From: Streptomyces sp. ITFR-16 | GTDB taxonomy: Bacteria; Actinomycetota; Actinomycetes; Streptomycetales; Streptomycetaceae | Direction of reading: 5' to 3' | Length of the DNA stretch: 64,000 nucleotides | Assembly (NCBI RefSeq): GCF_031844705.1 | Contig: NZ_CP134609.1 | Span: 5,146,001 to 5,210,000, forward strand | Part shown: piece by piece, positions 52,481 to 61,247 of the stretch | How positions within the stretch are numbered: position 1 is the stretch's first letter | Layout: each line of letters begins with the position of its first letter | The notes under the pieces: generated by a model | Told to the model about the DNA's origin: nothing | Databases searched by the model: none | The model's input: the letters and a program-made list of their open reading frames with translations, nothing else | Translations under genes and position numbers: made by a program

Positions 52481-53311
52481 GTGGCCGAGCGGATACCGGT
52501 GGTGGTGCAGCGCGACCCGCGTGGCAGGCGGCTGGCCGCGCGCGGGCTGTGGACGGGCGCGGAGCTGGTGATGACCCTCGGGGTCGTCCTGCTGCTGCTC
52601 GTCGCCCATCAGCTGTGGTGGACCAACCGGCAGGCCCGCGCCGACGCCTCCCGCACCGTGCGCTCCCTGGAGCGGGACTGGGGGGAGGGGGAGAGGGAGG
52701 GAGCGGGGGTGCCCGGCCCGCCTTCCCCCGGTGCCGCGCCCGCGGAGGACAGTCCCGCCGCGGGCGGCAGTCCCGCGGCCAACGGCGGCGCGCCGCGGAA
52801 GCCCGCCGCCCGCGCTCCCCGCCACGACCAGGCGTACGCCGTCCTCCGTATCCCGCGCATCGGACTCACCGCCCCCGTCGCCGAGGGCATCGGCAAGCGC
52901 GGCGTCCTCGACAAGGGGTACGTCGGCCACTACCCGCGCACCGCGCAGCCCGGCGGCAGCGGGAATTTCGCGCTCGCCGGGCACCGCAACACCCACGGAG
53001 AGCCGTTCCGCTACATCAACCGGCTGCGGTCCGGCGACCGGATCACCGTGGAGACCCGCGACGCCGTGTACACGTACACCGTCGACAAGACCCTCGACCG
53101 GACCGCGCCCGGTGACAGCGGGGTCGTGGCCGCCGTGCCGCGCAGCAACATCGAGCCGTACGCGGGCTACCGGACGGCCGGGTCCTATCTGACGCTGACC
53201 ACCTGCACGCCCGAATTCACCTCCCGTTACCGGCTCGTGGTGTGGGGGAAGCTGACGGGTGTGCGGGGCGGGGCCGAACACCGGGCGGCAGGACCCTCTA
53301 AGGTTCCCTGA
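52481..53311 (+). CDS. Class E sortase
   Basis: A 276-aa sortase. One N-terminal membrane helix (about residues 30-46, LVMTLGVVLLLLVAHQLWW) is followed by a ~60-residue Pro/Ala/Gly linker and the catalytic domain. Catalytic residues are His in LAGHRNTHG, Cys in LTTCTPEF and Arg in SRYRLVVWG. Class E sortases of Streptomyces anchor LAxTG-tagged surface proteins; a candidate substrate, an LAGTG protein, is at 62812-63963. GTG 52481 is chosen from the leaderless promoter. Confidence 0.9.
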   Translation: MAERIPVVVQRDPRGRRLAARGLWTGAELVMTLGVVLLLLVAHQLWWTNRQARADASRTVRSLERDWGEGEREGAGVPGPPSPGAAPAEDSPAAGGSPAANGGAPRKPAARAPRHDQAYAVLRIPRIGLTAPVAEGIGKRGVLDKGYVGHYPRTAQPGGSGNFALAGHRNTHGEPFRYINRLRSGDRITVETRDAVYTYTVDKTLDRTAPGDSGVVAAVPRSNIEPYAGYRTAGSYLTLTTCTPEFTSRYRLVVWGKLTGVRGGAEHRAAGPSKVP

Positions 53312-53312
53312 C

Positions 53313-53501
53313 GTGCTGAGACGTCGTCCGCAGTTGTTGTGGTTGCTGGTCCCCTACGTGCTCTACCTGGGGGCGCTGCCGTTCGTGAACCGGGTCCGTC
53401 CCGTGGTCCTCGGGCTGCCGTTCCTCTTCTTCTGGCTGCTCGGGGCGACCGTGCTGACCCCCGTCGCCGTGTGGCTGACCCGGCGGGGTGACCGCCGGTG
53501 A
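53313..53501 (+). CDS. DUF3311 small membrane protein
   Basis: A 62-aa protein with two membrane helices (LLWLLVPYVLYLGALPF, and VVLGLPFLFFWLLGATVL), matching DUF3311, the small partner commonly encoded just before sodium:solute symporters. GTG 53313 starts one base after the sortase stop; its TGA overlaps the symporter start in GTGA. It probably forms a complex with the symporter. Confidence 0.87.
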   Translation: MLRRRPQLLWLLVPYVLYLGALPFVNRVRPVVLGLPFLFFWLLGATVLTPVAVWLTRRGDRR

Positions 53502-54991
53502 ACGCCGCCGTCGCGACCTCCGTCTTCGGGGTCTTCATGGTCGCCACCGTGGCGCTCGGGCTGCTCGCCGTGCGCGGGCGGCGCGGGGGAGAGGGCGGCG
53601 GGCTCGCCGAGTGGTCGGTGGGCGGGCGCAGCCTCGGGACCGTGTTCATCTGGGTGCTGATGGCCGGCGAGGGCTACACCAGCTTCAGCTACCTCGGCGC
53701 CGCCGGCTGGGGCTACAACTACGGGGCGCCGGTCCTGTACGTGGTCGCGTACATGTCCTGCGGTTACGCCGTCGGCTATGTCGTCGGGCCGCTGCTCTGG
53801 GGGTACGCGCGCAGGCACGGACTCGTCGGGATCACCGACATGGTGGCGCACCGCTTCGGGCGGCCCTGGCTCGGGGCGCTCGTCGCCGTCCTCGCGACCG
53901 TCTTCCTGCTCCCGTACATCCAGCTCCAGATCACCGGCATGGGCGTGGTCGTCTCGACGATCTCCTACGGCGCCATCAGCCTGGACTGGGCCTACTTCAT
54001 CGCCTTCGCCGTCACCACCGGCTTCGTGGTGGTGAGCGGGCTGCGCGGCAGCGCGTGGGTCTCCGTGCTGAAGGACGTGCTGGTCATCGTCACGCTCGGC
54101 TTCCTCGCCGTCTACGTACCGATGCACTACTTCGACGGGTACGGGCCCTTCCTCGACCGGCTCGTCACCGAGAAGAGCGAGTGGCTGACCTTCCCGGGGC
54201 ACGGGGACAGCGGGCTCGGGCAGGCGTGGTTCGTCACCACCTCGTTCCTCAACTCCCTGACCGTGGTGATCTTCCCGACCACCGTCGCCGGCTACCTCGG
54301 CGCCAAGAACGCCGACGTCCTGCGGCGCAACGCGATGTGGCTCCCCGCCTACAACGTCCTGCTGTTCGTCCCCATGCTGCTCGGCATGGCGGCCCTCTTC
54401 GTCGTGCCGGGGCTCGTCGGCGCCGAGTCCAACCTCGCCCTGTTCAAGCTCGTCGTGGACTCGCTGCCCGCCTGGTCGGTCGGGATCATCGGCGTCGCCG
54501 CCGCCCTGTCGTCGATCGTGCCCATGGCCGTCTTCATGCTGGTCATCGGCACGATGTGGGGGCGCAGCGTGCTCTCGCTCGTCCCGCGCTGGGAGCGGCG
54601 GCAGAAGGGCGCCGCCCAGCTGGTCGTCGTGGTCGCGGGCGGCCTGGCGCTCCTGCTCACGTACACCGCGCCCAACACCCTCGTCCGGCTCTCGCTGATC
54701 TCGTACGAGGGCATGGCGCAGCTGCTCCCCATGGTGCTGCTGGGTCTGGTGTGGCGGCGGCTGACGCTGCTCGGGGCGATGAGCGGGCTGGTCGTCGGGG
54801 TGGGGGTGGTGTGCGGGTTCGTGTTCACGGAGCACGATCCGGTGTGGGGCGTGAACGCGGGCATCGTCGCGCTCGGCGCCAATCTGGCCGTCGCGCTGGC
54901 GGTGACGTACGCGGGTCCGCGCGAGCGCGACGACCGGCCGGACGAGGACGTGCTCGCCCGCGACGAGCTGGAGCCGGCACCGGTGGCGTGA
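53498..54991 (+). CDS. Sodium:solute symporter (SSS family)
   Basis: A 497-aa permease with about 13 membrane helices. The signature GEGYTSFSYLGAAGWGYNYGAP and the following GLVGITDMVAHRFG fit the SSS family, and DUF3311 precedes it. The substrate is not determined; DUF3311-linked members are often annotated as monocarboxylate or proline-type symporters. GTG 53498 overlaps the DUF3311 stop in GTGA. Confidence 0.92.
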   Translation: MNAAVATSVFGVFMVATVALGLLAVRGRRGGEGGGLAEWSVGGRSLGTVFIWVLMAGEGYTSFSYLGAAGWGYNYGAPVLYVVAYMSCGYAVGYVVGPLLWGYARRHGLVGITDMVAHRFGRPWLGALVAVLATVFLLPYIQLQITGMGVVVSTISYGAISLDWAYFIAFAVTTGFVVVSGLRGSAWVSVLKDVLVIVTLGFLAVYVPMHYFDGYGPFLDRLVTEKSEWLTFPGHGDSGLGQAWFVTTSFLNSLTVVIFPTTVAGYLGAKNADVLRRNAMWLPAYNVLLFVPMLLGMAALFVVPGLVGAESNLALFKLVVDSLPAWSVGIIGVAAALSSIVPMAVFMLVIGTMWGRSVLSLVPRWERRQKGAAQLVVVVAGGLALLLTYTAPNTLVRLSLISYEGMAQLLPMVLLGLVWRRLTLLGAMSGLVVGVGVVCGFVFTEHDPVWGVNAGIVALGANLAVALAVTYAGPRERDDRPDEDVLARDELEPAPVA

Positions 54992-55054
54992 GCACGAGTG
55001 TGCCGGGGCCGGCGTGAGGATCGTGCGTGGGGCCGGTGCGGCGCCCGTGCGCCG

Positions 55055-56467
55055 TCAGGCGCGGCGGTCGCGCAACAGCAGGACGCCGGCCGTCGCCACC
55101 AGCGCCAGCCCCACCGACAGCAGCAGCGCCCCGTCCGCCCCCGAGCCCGTCGTGGCGACGGCGATCGTCAGGGCCACGCCCGCCGACGAGCCGATGTAGC
55201 GGGCCGTGTTGTTCGCGCCCGACCCCATCGCCGCCCGCTCCGGCGGTACGGACTCGACCGCCAGCCGGGGCAGCGCCGCGTTCAGCAGCCCGCTGCCGAT
55301 GCCCGAGACGACCAGGGCCGGGAGCAGCCTCAGCCACACCGCCGCACCCGGGTGCGTGTCCGCGTCCAGCACGCCCAGCAGCGACAGCACCGCCACCGCG
55401 TGCAGGACGAACCCCGCCGCGAGCTGGTGGCGCGCCGCGACCCGGCCCGTCAGCCGGCGCGCCTGGAGCGCCACCAGGAACGCCGTACCGGACCAGAGCA
55501 GGAACAGCCACGCCGAGCCGAGCGCCGAGAGTCCCAGCGCCCGCTGGAGCAGCGTCGGCAGACAGCTGAACAGGCCGATCACCGCGAGGCCCGTGAAGAG
55601 ACCGCCGGCCGACGAGGCCAGGAAGGGGCGGCTGCGCAGCAGGGACAGCTCGATCAGCGGGGCCGCCGCCCGCCGCTCCACCCGGGCGAACACGAGGACC
55701 AGGACGGCCGAGGCGAGCAGCAGCAGCCCGACCGGGGCGCGCAGCCAGCCCTCCCGGCCGAGTGTGAGCGCGGTCAGCAGCGAGGTCATCGCGAGGCCGA
55801 GCACCACCGTGCCCGCCAGATCGGGGCGGCCGGCGCGCGGAGCCCGGGACTCGGTGAGCGCCCGGGACGCGAAGGCGGCCGTGCCGAGCGCGGCCAGACC
55901 CAGCACGGCGTACGTGAGCCGCCAGTCGACGGAGCCGAGCGAGCCCGCCAGCAGCGGGCCGAGCGCGATGCCCGCGCTCACGAACGCGCCCCATATCCCC
56001 GTCGCCCTGATCCTGGCGTGACCGGCCGGGAACGCCCCGACCAGCAGCCCGAGGCTCGTCGCCAGGATCGCGGCGCTCGCCGCCCCCTGCGCGACCCGGG
56101 CCAGCGTGAAGGTGAGGGTGTCGGTCGCGAGGGCGCCGAGCCCGGTGGTCAGCCCGAGGGCGAGCGTGCCGATCAGGAAGAGCCTGCGGCGTCCGTAGTC
56201 GTCGGCCAGGCTGCCCGCGACCAGGAGGACCGCGGCGAGGCCGAGCGGGGTGCCGTTCAGCAGCCAGGCCTGGCCGGTGGGCGGGGTGCCGAGTGCGGCG
56301 GAGATGCCGGGGACGGTGGTCATCGGCGAGGTGTAGTTCATCAGCGCCACGGTGGTGGCCGCCGCGGTGACCGCGAGGGTCGGGCCGGGGCGGTGCGCCG
56401 GTGGTGGTGCGGTGCCCGGTCGCGCCGGGGAGGGCCGGACGGGCTGCGGGCGTACGGGCTGGGTCAT
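55055..56467 (-). CDS. MFS transporter, DHA2-like drug exporter
   Basis: A 470-aa transporter with about 14 membrane helices. Motif A is GSLADDYGRRRLFLIG, and VAQGAASAAILATSLGLL matches DHA2 drug exporters. The start MTQPVRPQPVRPSPAR at 56467 follows GGGAG by 7 bases. An upstream frame reads through a 21-bp repeat block as a 7-residue repeat, so it is considered non-coding operator DNA. It is divergent from an HxlR gene. Confidence 0.88.
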   Translation of the reverse strand: MTQPVRPQPVRPSPARPGTAPPPAHRPGPTLAVTAAATTVALMNYTSPMTTVPGISAALGTPPTGQAWLLNGTPLGLAAVLLVAGSLADDYGRRRLFLIGTLALGLTTGLGALATDTLTFTLARVAQGAASAAILATSLGLLVGAFPAGHARIRATGIWGAFVSAGIALGPLLAGSLGSVDWRLTYAVLGLAALGTAAFASRALTESRAPRAGRPDLAGTVVLGLAMTSLLTALTLGREGWLRAPVGLLLLASAVLVLVFARVERRAAAPLIELSLLRSRPFLASSAGGLFTGLAVIGLFSCLPTLLQRALGLSALGSAWLFLLWSGTAFLVALQARRLTGRVAARHQLAAGFVLHAVAVLSLLGVLDADTHPGAAVWLRLLPALVVSGIGSGLLNAALPRLAVESVPPERAAMGSGANNTARYIGSSAGVALTIAVATTGSGADGALLLSVGLALVATAGVLLLRDRRA

Positions 56468-56512
56468 GGCGTCGCTCCCGGCGCGCGTCGATGCGGTGAC
56501 TGGGCTCGTCGG

Positions 56513-56596
56513 TTTGGTCATCGAACCCGGTAGTTCGGTCAATGAATCCAGTAGTTCGGTCACTGAATTCAGCGATTCGGTGATTGAACCTACTCG
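56513..56596. repeat. Four tandem 21-bp operator-like repeats
   Basis: Units begin at 56513 (TTTGGTCATCGAACC...), 56534 (TTCGGTCAATGAATC...), 56555 (TTCGGTCACTGAATT...) and 56576 (TTCGGTGATTGAACC...), each 21 bases. A related inverted site, TTGGTTC...GAACCGA, is at about 56618-56638. They lie between the divergent MFS and HxlR genes. Confidence 0.82.
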
Positions 56597-56657
56597 GTGG
56601 TGCCGACGCTAGCACGGTTGGTTCATTCATCGAACCGAGGAGGAGTAAAGTGACCTC

Positions 56658-57188
56658 ATGGCTCTCGGCAAGGACTACGCGGACCAGCAGTGCTCCATCG
56701 CCCGCGCCCTGGAAGTGATCGGCGAGCGCTGGACGCTCCTCGTGGTGCGCGACGCCTTCTACGGCGTGCGCCGGTACAACGACTTCCTCGTGCACCTCGG
56801 TGTCCCGCGCGCCGTCCTCGCCACCCGGCTCCACTCCCTCACCGAGGCCGGCGTCCTGGAGAAGCGCCGCTACCAGGAGTCGCCGCCGCGCGAGGAGTAC
56901 GTCCTGACCGGCAGCGGCAAGGCGCTCTGGCCGGTCGTCCGCTCCCTCGGCTCCTGGGGCCGCGACCACGTCCCGGGCACCCTCCCGATGCGCGTCTTCG
57001 TCCACGCCGCCTGCGGTACGGAGCTGGGCGCGTACGGCGAATGCCCGGCCTGCGCCCTCCCCGTACCGCCCGAGGACGTCGAGATGCGGCCGGGGGCGGG
57101 GCTCGACACGGAGACCGGCAACCCGGTCGCCCGCGCCCTGCGCGCCCCCCGTCGACTCCTGCTGCCCCTGGAAGCCGATCGTGTATAA
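56658..57188 (+). CDS. HxlR family regulator of the MFS exporter
   Basis: A 176-aa winged-helix regulator: CSIARALEVIGERWTLLVVR (HxlR start with Cys near 12), GVRRYNDFLVHLGVPRAVLA recognition region, and LEKRRYQESPPREEYVLT wing. A C-terminal Cys pair in ACGTELGAYGECPAC suggests a zinc ribbon beyond the usual HxlR length. It likely represses the divergent exporter through the 21-bp array. Confidence 0.9.
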   Translation: MALGKDYADQQCSIARALEVIGERWTLLVVRDAFYGVRRYNDFLVHLGVPRAVLATRLHSLTEAGVLEKRRYQESPPREEYVLTGSGKALWPVVRSLGSWGRDHVPGTLPMRVFVHAACGTELGAYGECPACALPVPPEDVEMRPGAGLDTETGNPVARALRAPRRLLLPLEADRV

Positions 57189-57261
57189 CGGTTAATGGTC
57201 GAAGAGCCCGGGAATTTGCTCCCGAGGCCGGCCCGGGACGGAAGCGGAAGGGGGAGGAACC

Positions 57262-57597
57262 ATGGACGCACGCGCCGTGGACCGCATGCGCGGTGGCCTC
57301 GCCCGTGTCCTGCGGCCCGCCGGGCTCCTGCTCTTCCTCCTCACCGAGGTCCTGCTCGCCGAGGGCGGCAGCCTCTCCGCCGCCGTCGCGCTCGCCGCCA
57401 CCGCGGCCGCCGGGACCGCACTCGTCGCCTGCTCCGTCATCAGCGCGCGCTGCGCCGCCCCGGTGCCCCGCACCCGGGTCCGCACCGCCATGCGCGACCG
57501 GGAGAAACGCACCGCGTTCCTGCCGCAGCGGGATCCCGACGCCAAGGGGCGCCGGCGCCCCCGAGCCCCCGGCCGTGTCCTCCTGACGGCCGCGTAG
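57262..57597 (+). CDS. DUF6412-like small membrane protein
   Basis: A 111-aa protein with two hydrophobic stretches (LLLFLLTEVLLAEGG, and AATAAAGTALVACSVIS) and a basic C-terminus. Its pattern and position directly before a YidC/Oxa1 gene match what I recall as DUF6412. ATG 57262 follows GGGGGAGGAACC. Function unknown; the neighbour suggests membrane-protein biogenesis. Confidence 0.65.
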   Translation: MDARAVDRMRGGLARVLRPAGLLLFLLTEVLLAEGGSLSAAVALAATAAAGTALVACSVISARCAAPVPRTRVRTAMRDREKRTAFLPQRDPDAKGRRRPRAPGRVLLTAA

Positions 57598-57753
57598 GGC
57601 TCTTTCCTCCTGCCTCTTCACGGATCCCGGTACGCACACCCCTGAGCTGTGCGCGTGCGCGGGCGCCCCGCGCGGATCGTCATGCCGAAGCTGATCCACT
57701 TCCCGGCACTGTCCGGGCTTCCCGGCACGACGAGACCCCCGGAGGGCTCACCC

Positions 57754-58524
57754 ATGTCCGCCTTCATGTCCGCATTCGCCGGCCTGGTCGGCGCATTCGC
57801 CGACCTGCTCCACCCGCTCTTCCAGAACGCGTCCACCGCCGCCGCGATCGTCCTGTTCACCGCCCTTGTCCGGCTCGCCGTGCACCCCCTGTCGCGGGCC
57901 GCCGCACGCGGGCAGAAGGCGCAGCGCCGGCTCCAGCCGCAGATCGCCGAACTGCGCAAGAAGCACGCCAAGAACCCCGAGCGCATGCAGAAGGCGCTCA
58001 TGGAGCTGCACAGGGCGGAGAAGGTCTCGCCGCTCTCCGGCTGCCTGCCGAGCCTCCTGCAGATGCCGGCCTTCTTCCTGCTCTACCACCTCTTCTCCAG
58101 CCAGAGGATCGGCGCCGACGCCAACGAACTCCTCGGCCACCAGCTCTTCGGCGCCCCGCTCGGCGAGCGCTGGCACGACGCGCTCGCGAACGGCGGGATG
58201 TTCGGGGCGCAGGGCCTCGTCTACGTGGGGCTCTTCGCGATCGTCGCCGCGGTCGCCACGTTCAACTACGGGCGCACGAAGCGCCAGATGGCCGCCAACC
58301 CGGTCACCCCGGCCACCGGACCCGACGGACAGCCGGTCCCGGGCATGGGGGCGATGGCCAAGGTGATGCCGCTGATGTCCTTCTTCACGCTCTTCACCGT
58401 CGCCTTCGTGCCGCTGGCCGCCGCGCTGTACGTCGTCACCAGCACCACCTGGACCGCGATCGAACGGGCCTACCTGTACCGCGACATGCCGGCCGCCGGT
58501 GCCGCCATGGCCACCGCGGCGTAA
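57754..58524 (+). CDS. yidC: YidC/Oxa1 family membrane protein insertase
   Basis: A 256-aa insertase with the Oxa1 core: FQNASTAAAIVLFTALVRLA with a conserved Arg in the groove helix, the coiled hairpin AELRKKHAKNPERMQKALME, and SGCLPSLLQMPAFFLLYHLF. It inserts membrane proteins with or without SecYEG. The N-terminal extension is short, as in actinobacterial paralogues. ATG 57754 follows CGGAGGG. Confidence 0.93.
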   Translation: MSAFMSAFAGLVGAFADLLHPLFQNASTAAAIVLFTALVRLAVHPLSRAAARGQKAQRRLQPQIAELRKKHAKNPERMQKALMELHRAEKVSPLSGCLPSLLQMPAFFLLYHLFSSQRIGADANELLGHQLFGAPLGERWHDALANGGMFGAQGLVYVGLFAIVAAVATFNYGRTKRQMAANPVTPATGPDGQPVPGMGAMAKVMPLMSFFTLFTVAFVPLAAALYVVTSTTWTAIERAYLYRDMPAAGAAMATAA

Positions 58525-58660
58525 TCGCGCCGGCAAGTGCGCCGGTCCAGTGTGTGAACAGGGTCTTGCGGAGTGATCGGATGTCTTGGAGGATCGGACA
58601 AGCCTGCGATGGCCGCCACCCATCCGACGGGCCCCGATCCCGACCAAGGGGAGTAAGACC

Positions 58661-59521
58661 TTGAAGCTGCTTCGTGTGGGTACGGCAGGCGCGGAACGAC
58701 CGGCCCTGCTGGACGAGGACGGAACCCTGCGCGACCTGTCGGGAGTTGTCCCCGACATCGACAGCGCGCTGCTCGCCGACGAGGACGCGCTCGCGCGGGT
58801 GCGGGCCGCCGCGGCCGCCCCCGGCGAGCTGCCGGCGCTCGGTGCCGAGGGGCTGCGGGTGGGTCCGCCGCTCGCCCGGATCGGCAAGATCGTGTGCATC
58901 GGGCTGAACTACCACGACCACGCCACGGAGACCGGCGCGGAGATCCCGGGCGAGCCGATCCTGTTCTTCAAGGCGCCGGACACGGTCGTCGGGCCCGAGG
59001 ACACGGTGCTCGTGCCGCGCGGCAGCGTGAAGACGGACTGGGAGGTCGAGCTCGCCGTCGTCATCGGGCGCACCGCCCGCTACCTGGAGTCCGCCGAGGA
59101 GGGCCTCGCGCACGTCGCCGGATACGCGGTCGCGCACGACGTCTCCGAGCGCGAGTTCCAGATCGAGCGCGGCGGCACGTGGGACAAGGGCAAGAACTGC
59201 GAGACGTTCAACCCGCTGGGGCCGTGGCTGGTGACGGCCGACGAGGTGGCCGACCCGCAGGCGCTGCCGCTGAAGCTCTGGGTCAACGGTGAGCTGAGGC
59301 AGGACGGCACGACGGCCGACCAGATCTTCCCGGTCGGCGAGGTCGTGCGCTATCTGAGCCACTTCATGACGCTTTATCCGGGCGATGTGATCAACACCGG
59401 GACGCCGGCGGGGGTGGCGATGGGGCAGCCGGAGCCGAAGCCGTATCTGCGGGCGGGCGACGTCGTGGAGCTGGAGATTCCGGGGCTGGGCCGGCAGCGG
59501 CAGGAGCTGAAGGACGCCTAG
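58661..59521 (+). CDS. Fumarylacetoacetate-hydrolase family protein
   Basis: A 286-aa FAH-family enzyme. The core has IGLNYHDHATETG, the metal-binding WEVELAVVIG and the RGGTWDKGKNCETFNPLGPW segment, then INTGTPAGVAMGQ. Members hydrolyse, hydrate or decarboxylate beta-diketo acids in catabolism of aromatic compounds or sugars; this one resembles the 2-keto-3-deoxy-fuconate/ureidoglycolate-type group. TTG 58661 follows AAGGGGAGTAAGACC; the longer frame is not supported. Confidence 0.9.
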   Translation: MKLLRVGTAGAERPALLDEDGTLRDLSGVVPDIDSALLADEDALARVRAAAAAPGELPALGAEGLRVGPPLARIGKIVCIGLNYHDHATETGAEIPGEPILFFKAPDTVVGPEDTVLVPRGSVKTDWEVELAVVIGRTARYLESAEEGLAHVAGYAVAHDVSEREFQIERGGTWDKGKNCETFNPLGPWLVTADEVADPQALPLKLWVNGELRQDGTTADQIFPVGEVVRYLSHFMTLYPGDVINTGTPAGVAMGQPEPKPYLRAGDVVELEIPGLGRQRQELKDA

Positions 59522-59543
59522 GGTGTGAGGTCGGTGAAACGTC

Positions 59544-59581
59544 GGAGGGGTGGGCCGCCGCCGAGGCGGGCCCACCCCTCC
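59544..59581. terminator. Bidirectional terminator hairpin
   Basis: A perfect 12-bp outer stem, GGAGGGGTGGGC (59544-59555) with GCCCACCCCTCC (59570-59581), and inner CGCC/GGCG pairing. It lies between the convergent FAH-family and UPF0303 genes. Confidence 0.82.
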
Positions 59582-59588
59582 GGGCGTC

Positions 59589-60068
59589 TCAGCCGCTGAT
59601 CTTCGTCGCGAACTGCTCCAGGGCCTCGACCACCAGGGCGTGGTCCTCCGCCTGCGGCAGGCCCGAGACCGTGACCGAGCCGATGACGCCCGCGCCCTCA
59701 ACCGCGATCGGGAACGAGCCGCCGTGCGCGGCGTAGATGTCCGGGTCCAGGCGCGAGGCCTCGTCGAACGTCGTCCCCTTGGCCCGGAACCGCGTCCCGA
59801 CCAGGTACGAGCTCTCGCCGTACCGCTCGACGACCTTGCGCTTGCGGTCGATCCACGCGTCGTTGTCCGCGCTCGAACCCGGCAGCGCGGCATGGAAGAG
59901 CTGCTGCGCCCCGCGCCGGATGTCGATCGCGACCGGCGCGTGCCGCTCCCGGGCCAGGGCGACCAGCAGACCGCCCAGCGCGTACGCGTCGTCGTAGCCG
60001 AAGTGCGGCAGCGTCAGCCTGCGCTCCTGGGCGATCAGCTCGGAGATGGTCGGAGCGGTGGGGTTCAT
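59589..60068 (-). CDS. UPF0303/DUF336-like protein
   Basis: A 159-aa protein resembling the UPF0303 (YBR137w-like) and heme-degrading HbpS/GlcG folds: LPHFGYDDAYALGGLLVALA, then RRGAQQLFHAALPGSSADND, and a C-terminal FPIAVEGAGVIGSVTVSGL. Its start codon overlaps the oxidoreductase stop in ATGA, so both are made together. Exact activity unknown. Confidence 0.85.
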   Translation of the reverse strand: MNPTAPTISELIAQERRLTLPHFGYDDAYALGGLLVALARERHAPVAIDIRRGAQQLFHAALPGSSADNDAWIDRKRKVVERYGESSYLVGTRFRAKGTTFDEASRLDPDIYAAHGGSFPIAVEGAGVIGSVTVSGLPQAEDHALVVEALEQFATKISG

Positions 60069-61192
60069 GCGGAGATCTCCTCATGGCGCACGGTGACCGT
60101 GATGCCCTCGCGGGCCGAGCGGCGCGCCGCCTCCAGTACGTCCAGCGTTTCGGCCGCCTGGAGCGCGGTCACCGGATTGTCGCCCTTGCCGCGCACCGCG
60201 TCGGCGACCGCCGCGTAGTACGCGGGGTAGTCGCCGGGCAGCGTACGGACCGGGGTGCCGCCCCCCGTCAGCGGGGACTCGCCCGAGCCGACCCGGCCCC
60301 ACAGCTCCTCGCCCTCCAGGCCCCACGGCTCGTCCGCCGACGGGCGGGCGCCCTCGCGCAGGGCGGCCTCCTGGGGGTCGAGGCCGTACTTCACATAGCC
60401 GGAACGGGAGCCGAGCACCCGGAAGCGCGGGCCGAGCTGGGCCGTCGTCGCGCTGACGTACAGATGCGAGCGCACCCCGTTCGCATGCGTGATCGCCACG
60501 AACGTGTCGTCGTCCGCCGCCGCGCCCGGCCGCCGTACGTCCGACTCCGCATACACCCGCACGGCCGGGCCGAACAGCACCAGGGCCTGGTCGACGACAT
60601 GGCTGCCCAGGTCGTACAGCAGCCCGCCGATCTCCTCCGGGTCGCCCGACTCGCGCCAGCCGCCCTTCGGCTGCGGGCGCCACCGCTCGAAGCGGGACTC
60701 GAAGCGCTGCACCTCACCCAGCTCGCCGTCCGCGATCAGCGCGCGCAGGGTGCGGAAGTCGTTGTCCCAGCGGCGGTTCTGGAAGACCGAGAGCAGCAGC
60801 CCGCGCTCCTCGGCCAGCGCCGCCAGCTCCCGCGCCTCGGCCGCCGTGCCGGCCACCGGCTTGTCCACGACCACCGGGAGACCGGCTTCGAGCGCGGCCC
60901 TCGCGAGCGGGACATGGGTCTTGTTGGGCGAGGCGATCACGATCAGGTCGAGCTCGTCCGCCCGCTGCCACAGCTCGTCCGGCGAGGCGGCGAACCGTAC
61001 GCCGGGATACGCGGCGCGGGCCTGCTCGCGCCGCTCCTCGTTCGACGTGACGACCGTGTCCAGGACGAGGCCCTCGGTCGCGGTGATCAGCGGGGCGTGG
61101 AAGACGGAGCCCGCCAGGCCGTAGCCGACGAGTCCGACGCGCAGGGGGGACCCGGACGGTCCGGAGGTCGCGTGAGTCGCGTGGTCAGTCAT
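60065..61192 (-). CDS. Gfo/Idh/MocA family oxidoreductase
   Basis: A 375-aa NAD(P)-dependent oxidoreductase. The Rossmann motif is RVGLVGYGLAGSVFHAPLI near residues 18-36; the DKPVAGT segment (EKP-like, ~110) and the C-terminal catalytic domain with LYDLGSHVVDQALVLFG near 200 are standard. It likely oxidises a sugar or cyclitol. ATG 61192 lies 6 bases from the edge of a 27-bp palindrome, so ROK control is likely. Confidence 0.92.
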   Translation of the reverse strand: MTDHATHATSGPSGSPLRVGLVGYGLAGSVFHAPLITATEGLVLDTVVTSNEERREQARAAYPGVRFAASPDELWQRADELDLIVIASPNKTHVPLARAALEAGLPVVVDKPVAGTAAEARELAALAEERGLLLSVFQNRRWDNDFRTLRALIADGELGEVQRFESRFERWRPQPKGGWRESGDPEEIGGLLYDLGSHVVDQALVLFGPAVRVYAESDVRRPGAAADDDTFVAITHANGVRSHLYVSATTAQLGPRFRVLGSRSGYVKYGLDPQEAALREGARPSADEPWGLEGEELWGRVGSGESPLTGGGTPVRTLPGDYPAYYAAVADAVRGKGDNPVTALQAAETLDVLEAARRSAREGITVTVRHEEISA

Positions 61193-61197
61193 GGTTC

Positions 61198-61224
61198 CAC
61201 TTTGGCAACGCTGTTGCCAAAGTG
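61198..61224. promoter_or_regulatory. 27-bp perfect palindrome, ROK operator
   Basis: CACTTTGGCAAC (61198-61209), GCT, GTTGCCAAAGTG (61213-61224): 12-bp arms, no mismatch. TTGCCA (61214-61219) inside it is the -35 of the ROK gene with GACAAT (61236-61241) as -10 and GTG 61248 leaderless. Its left edge touches the oxidoreductase start, so both genes should be blocked together. Confidence 0.88.
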
Positions 61225-61247
61225 CAAGCGCGGGGGACAATGGGCGG

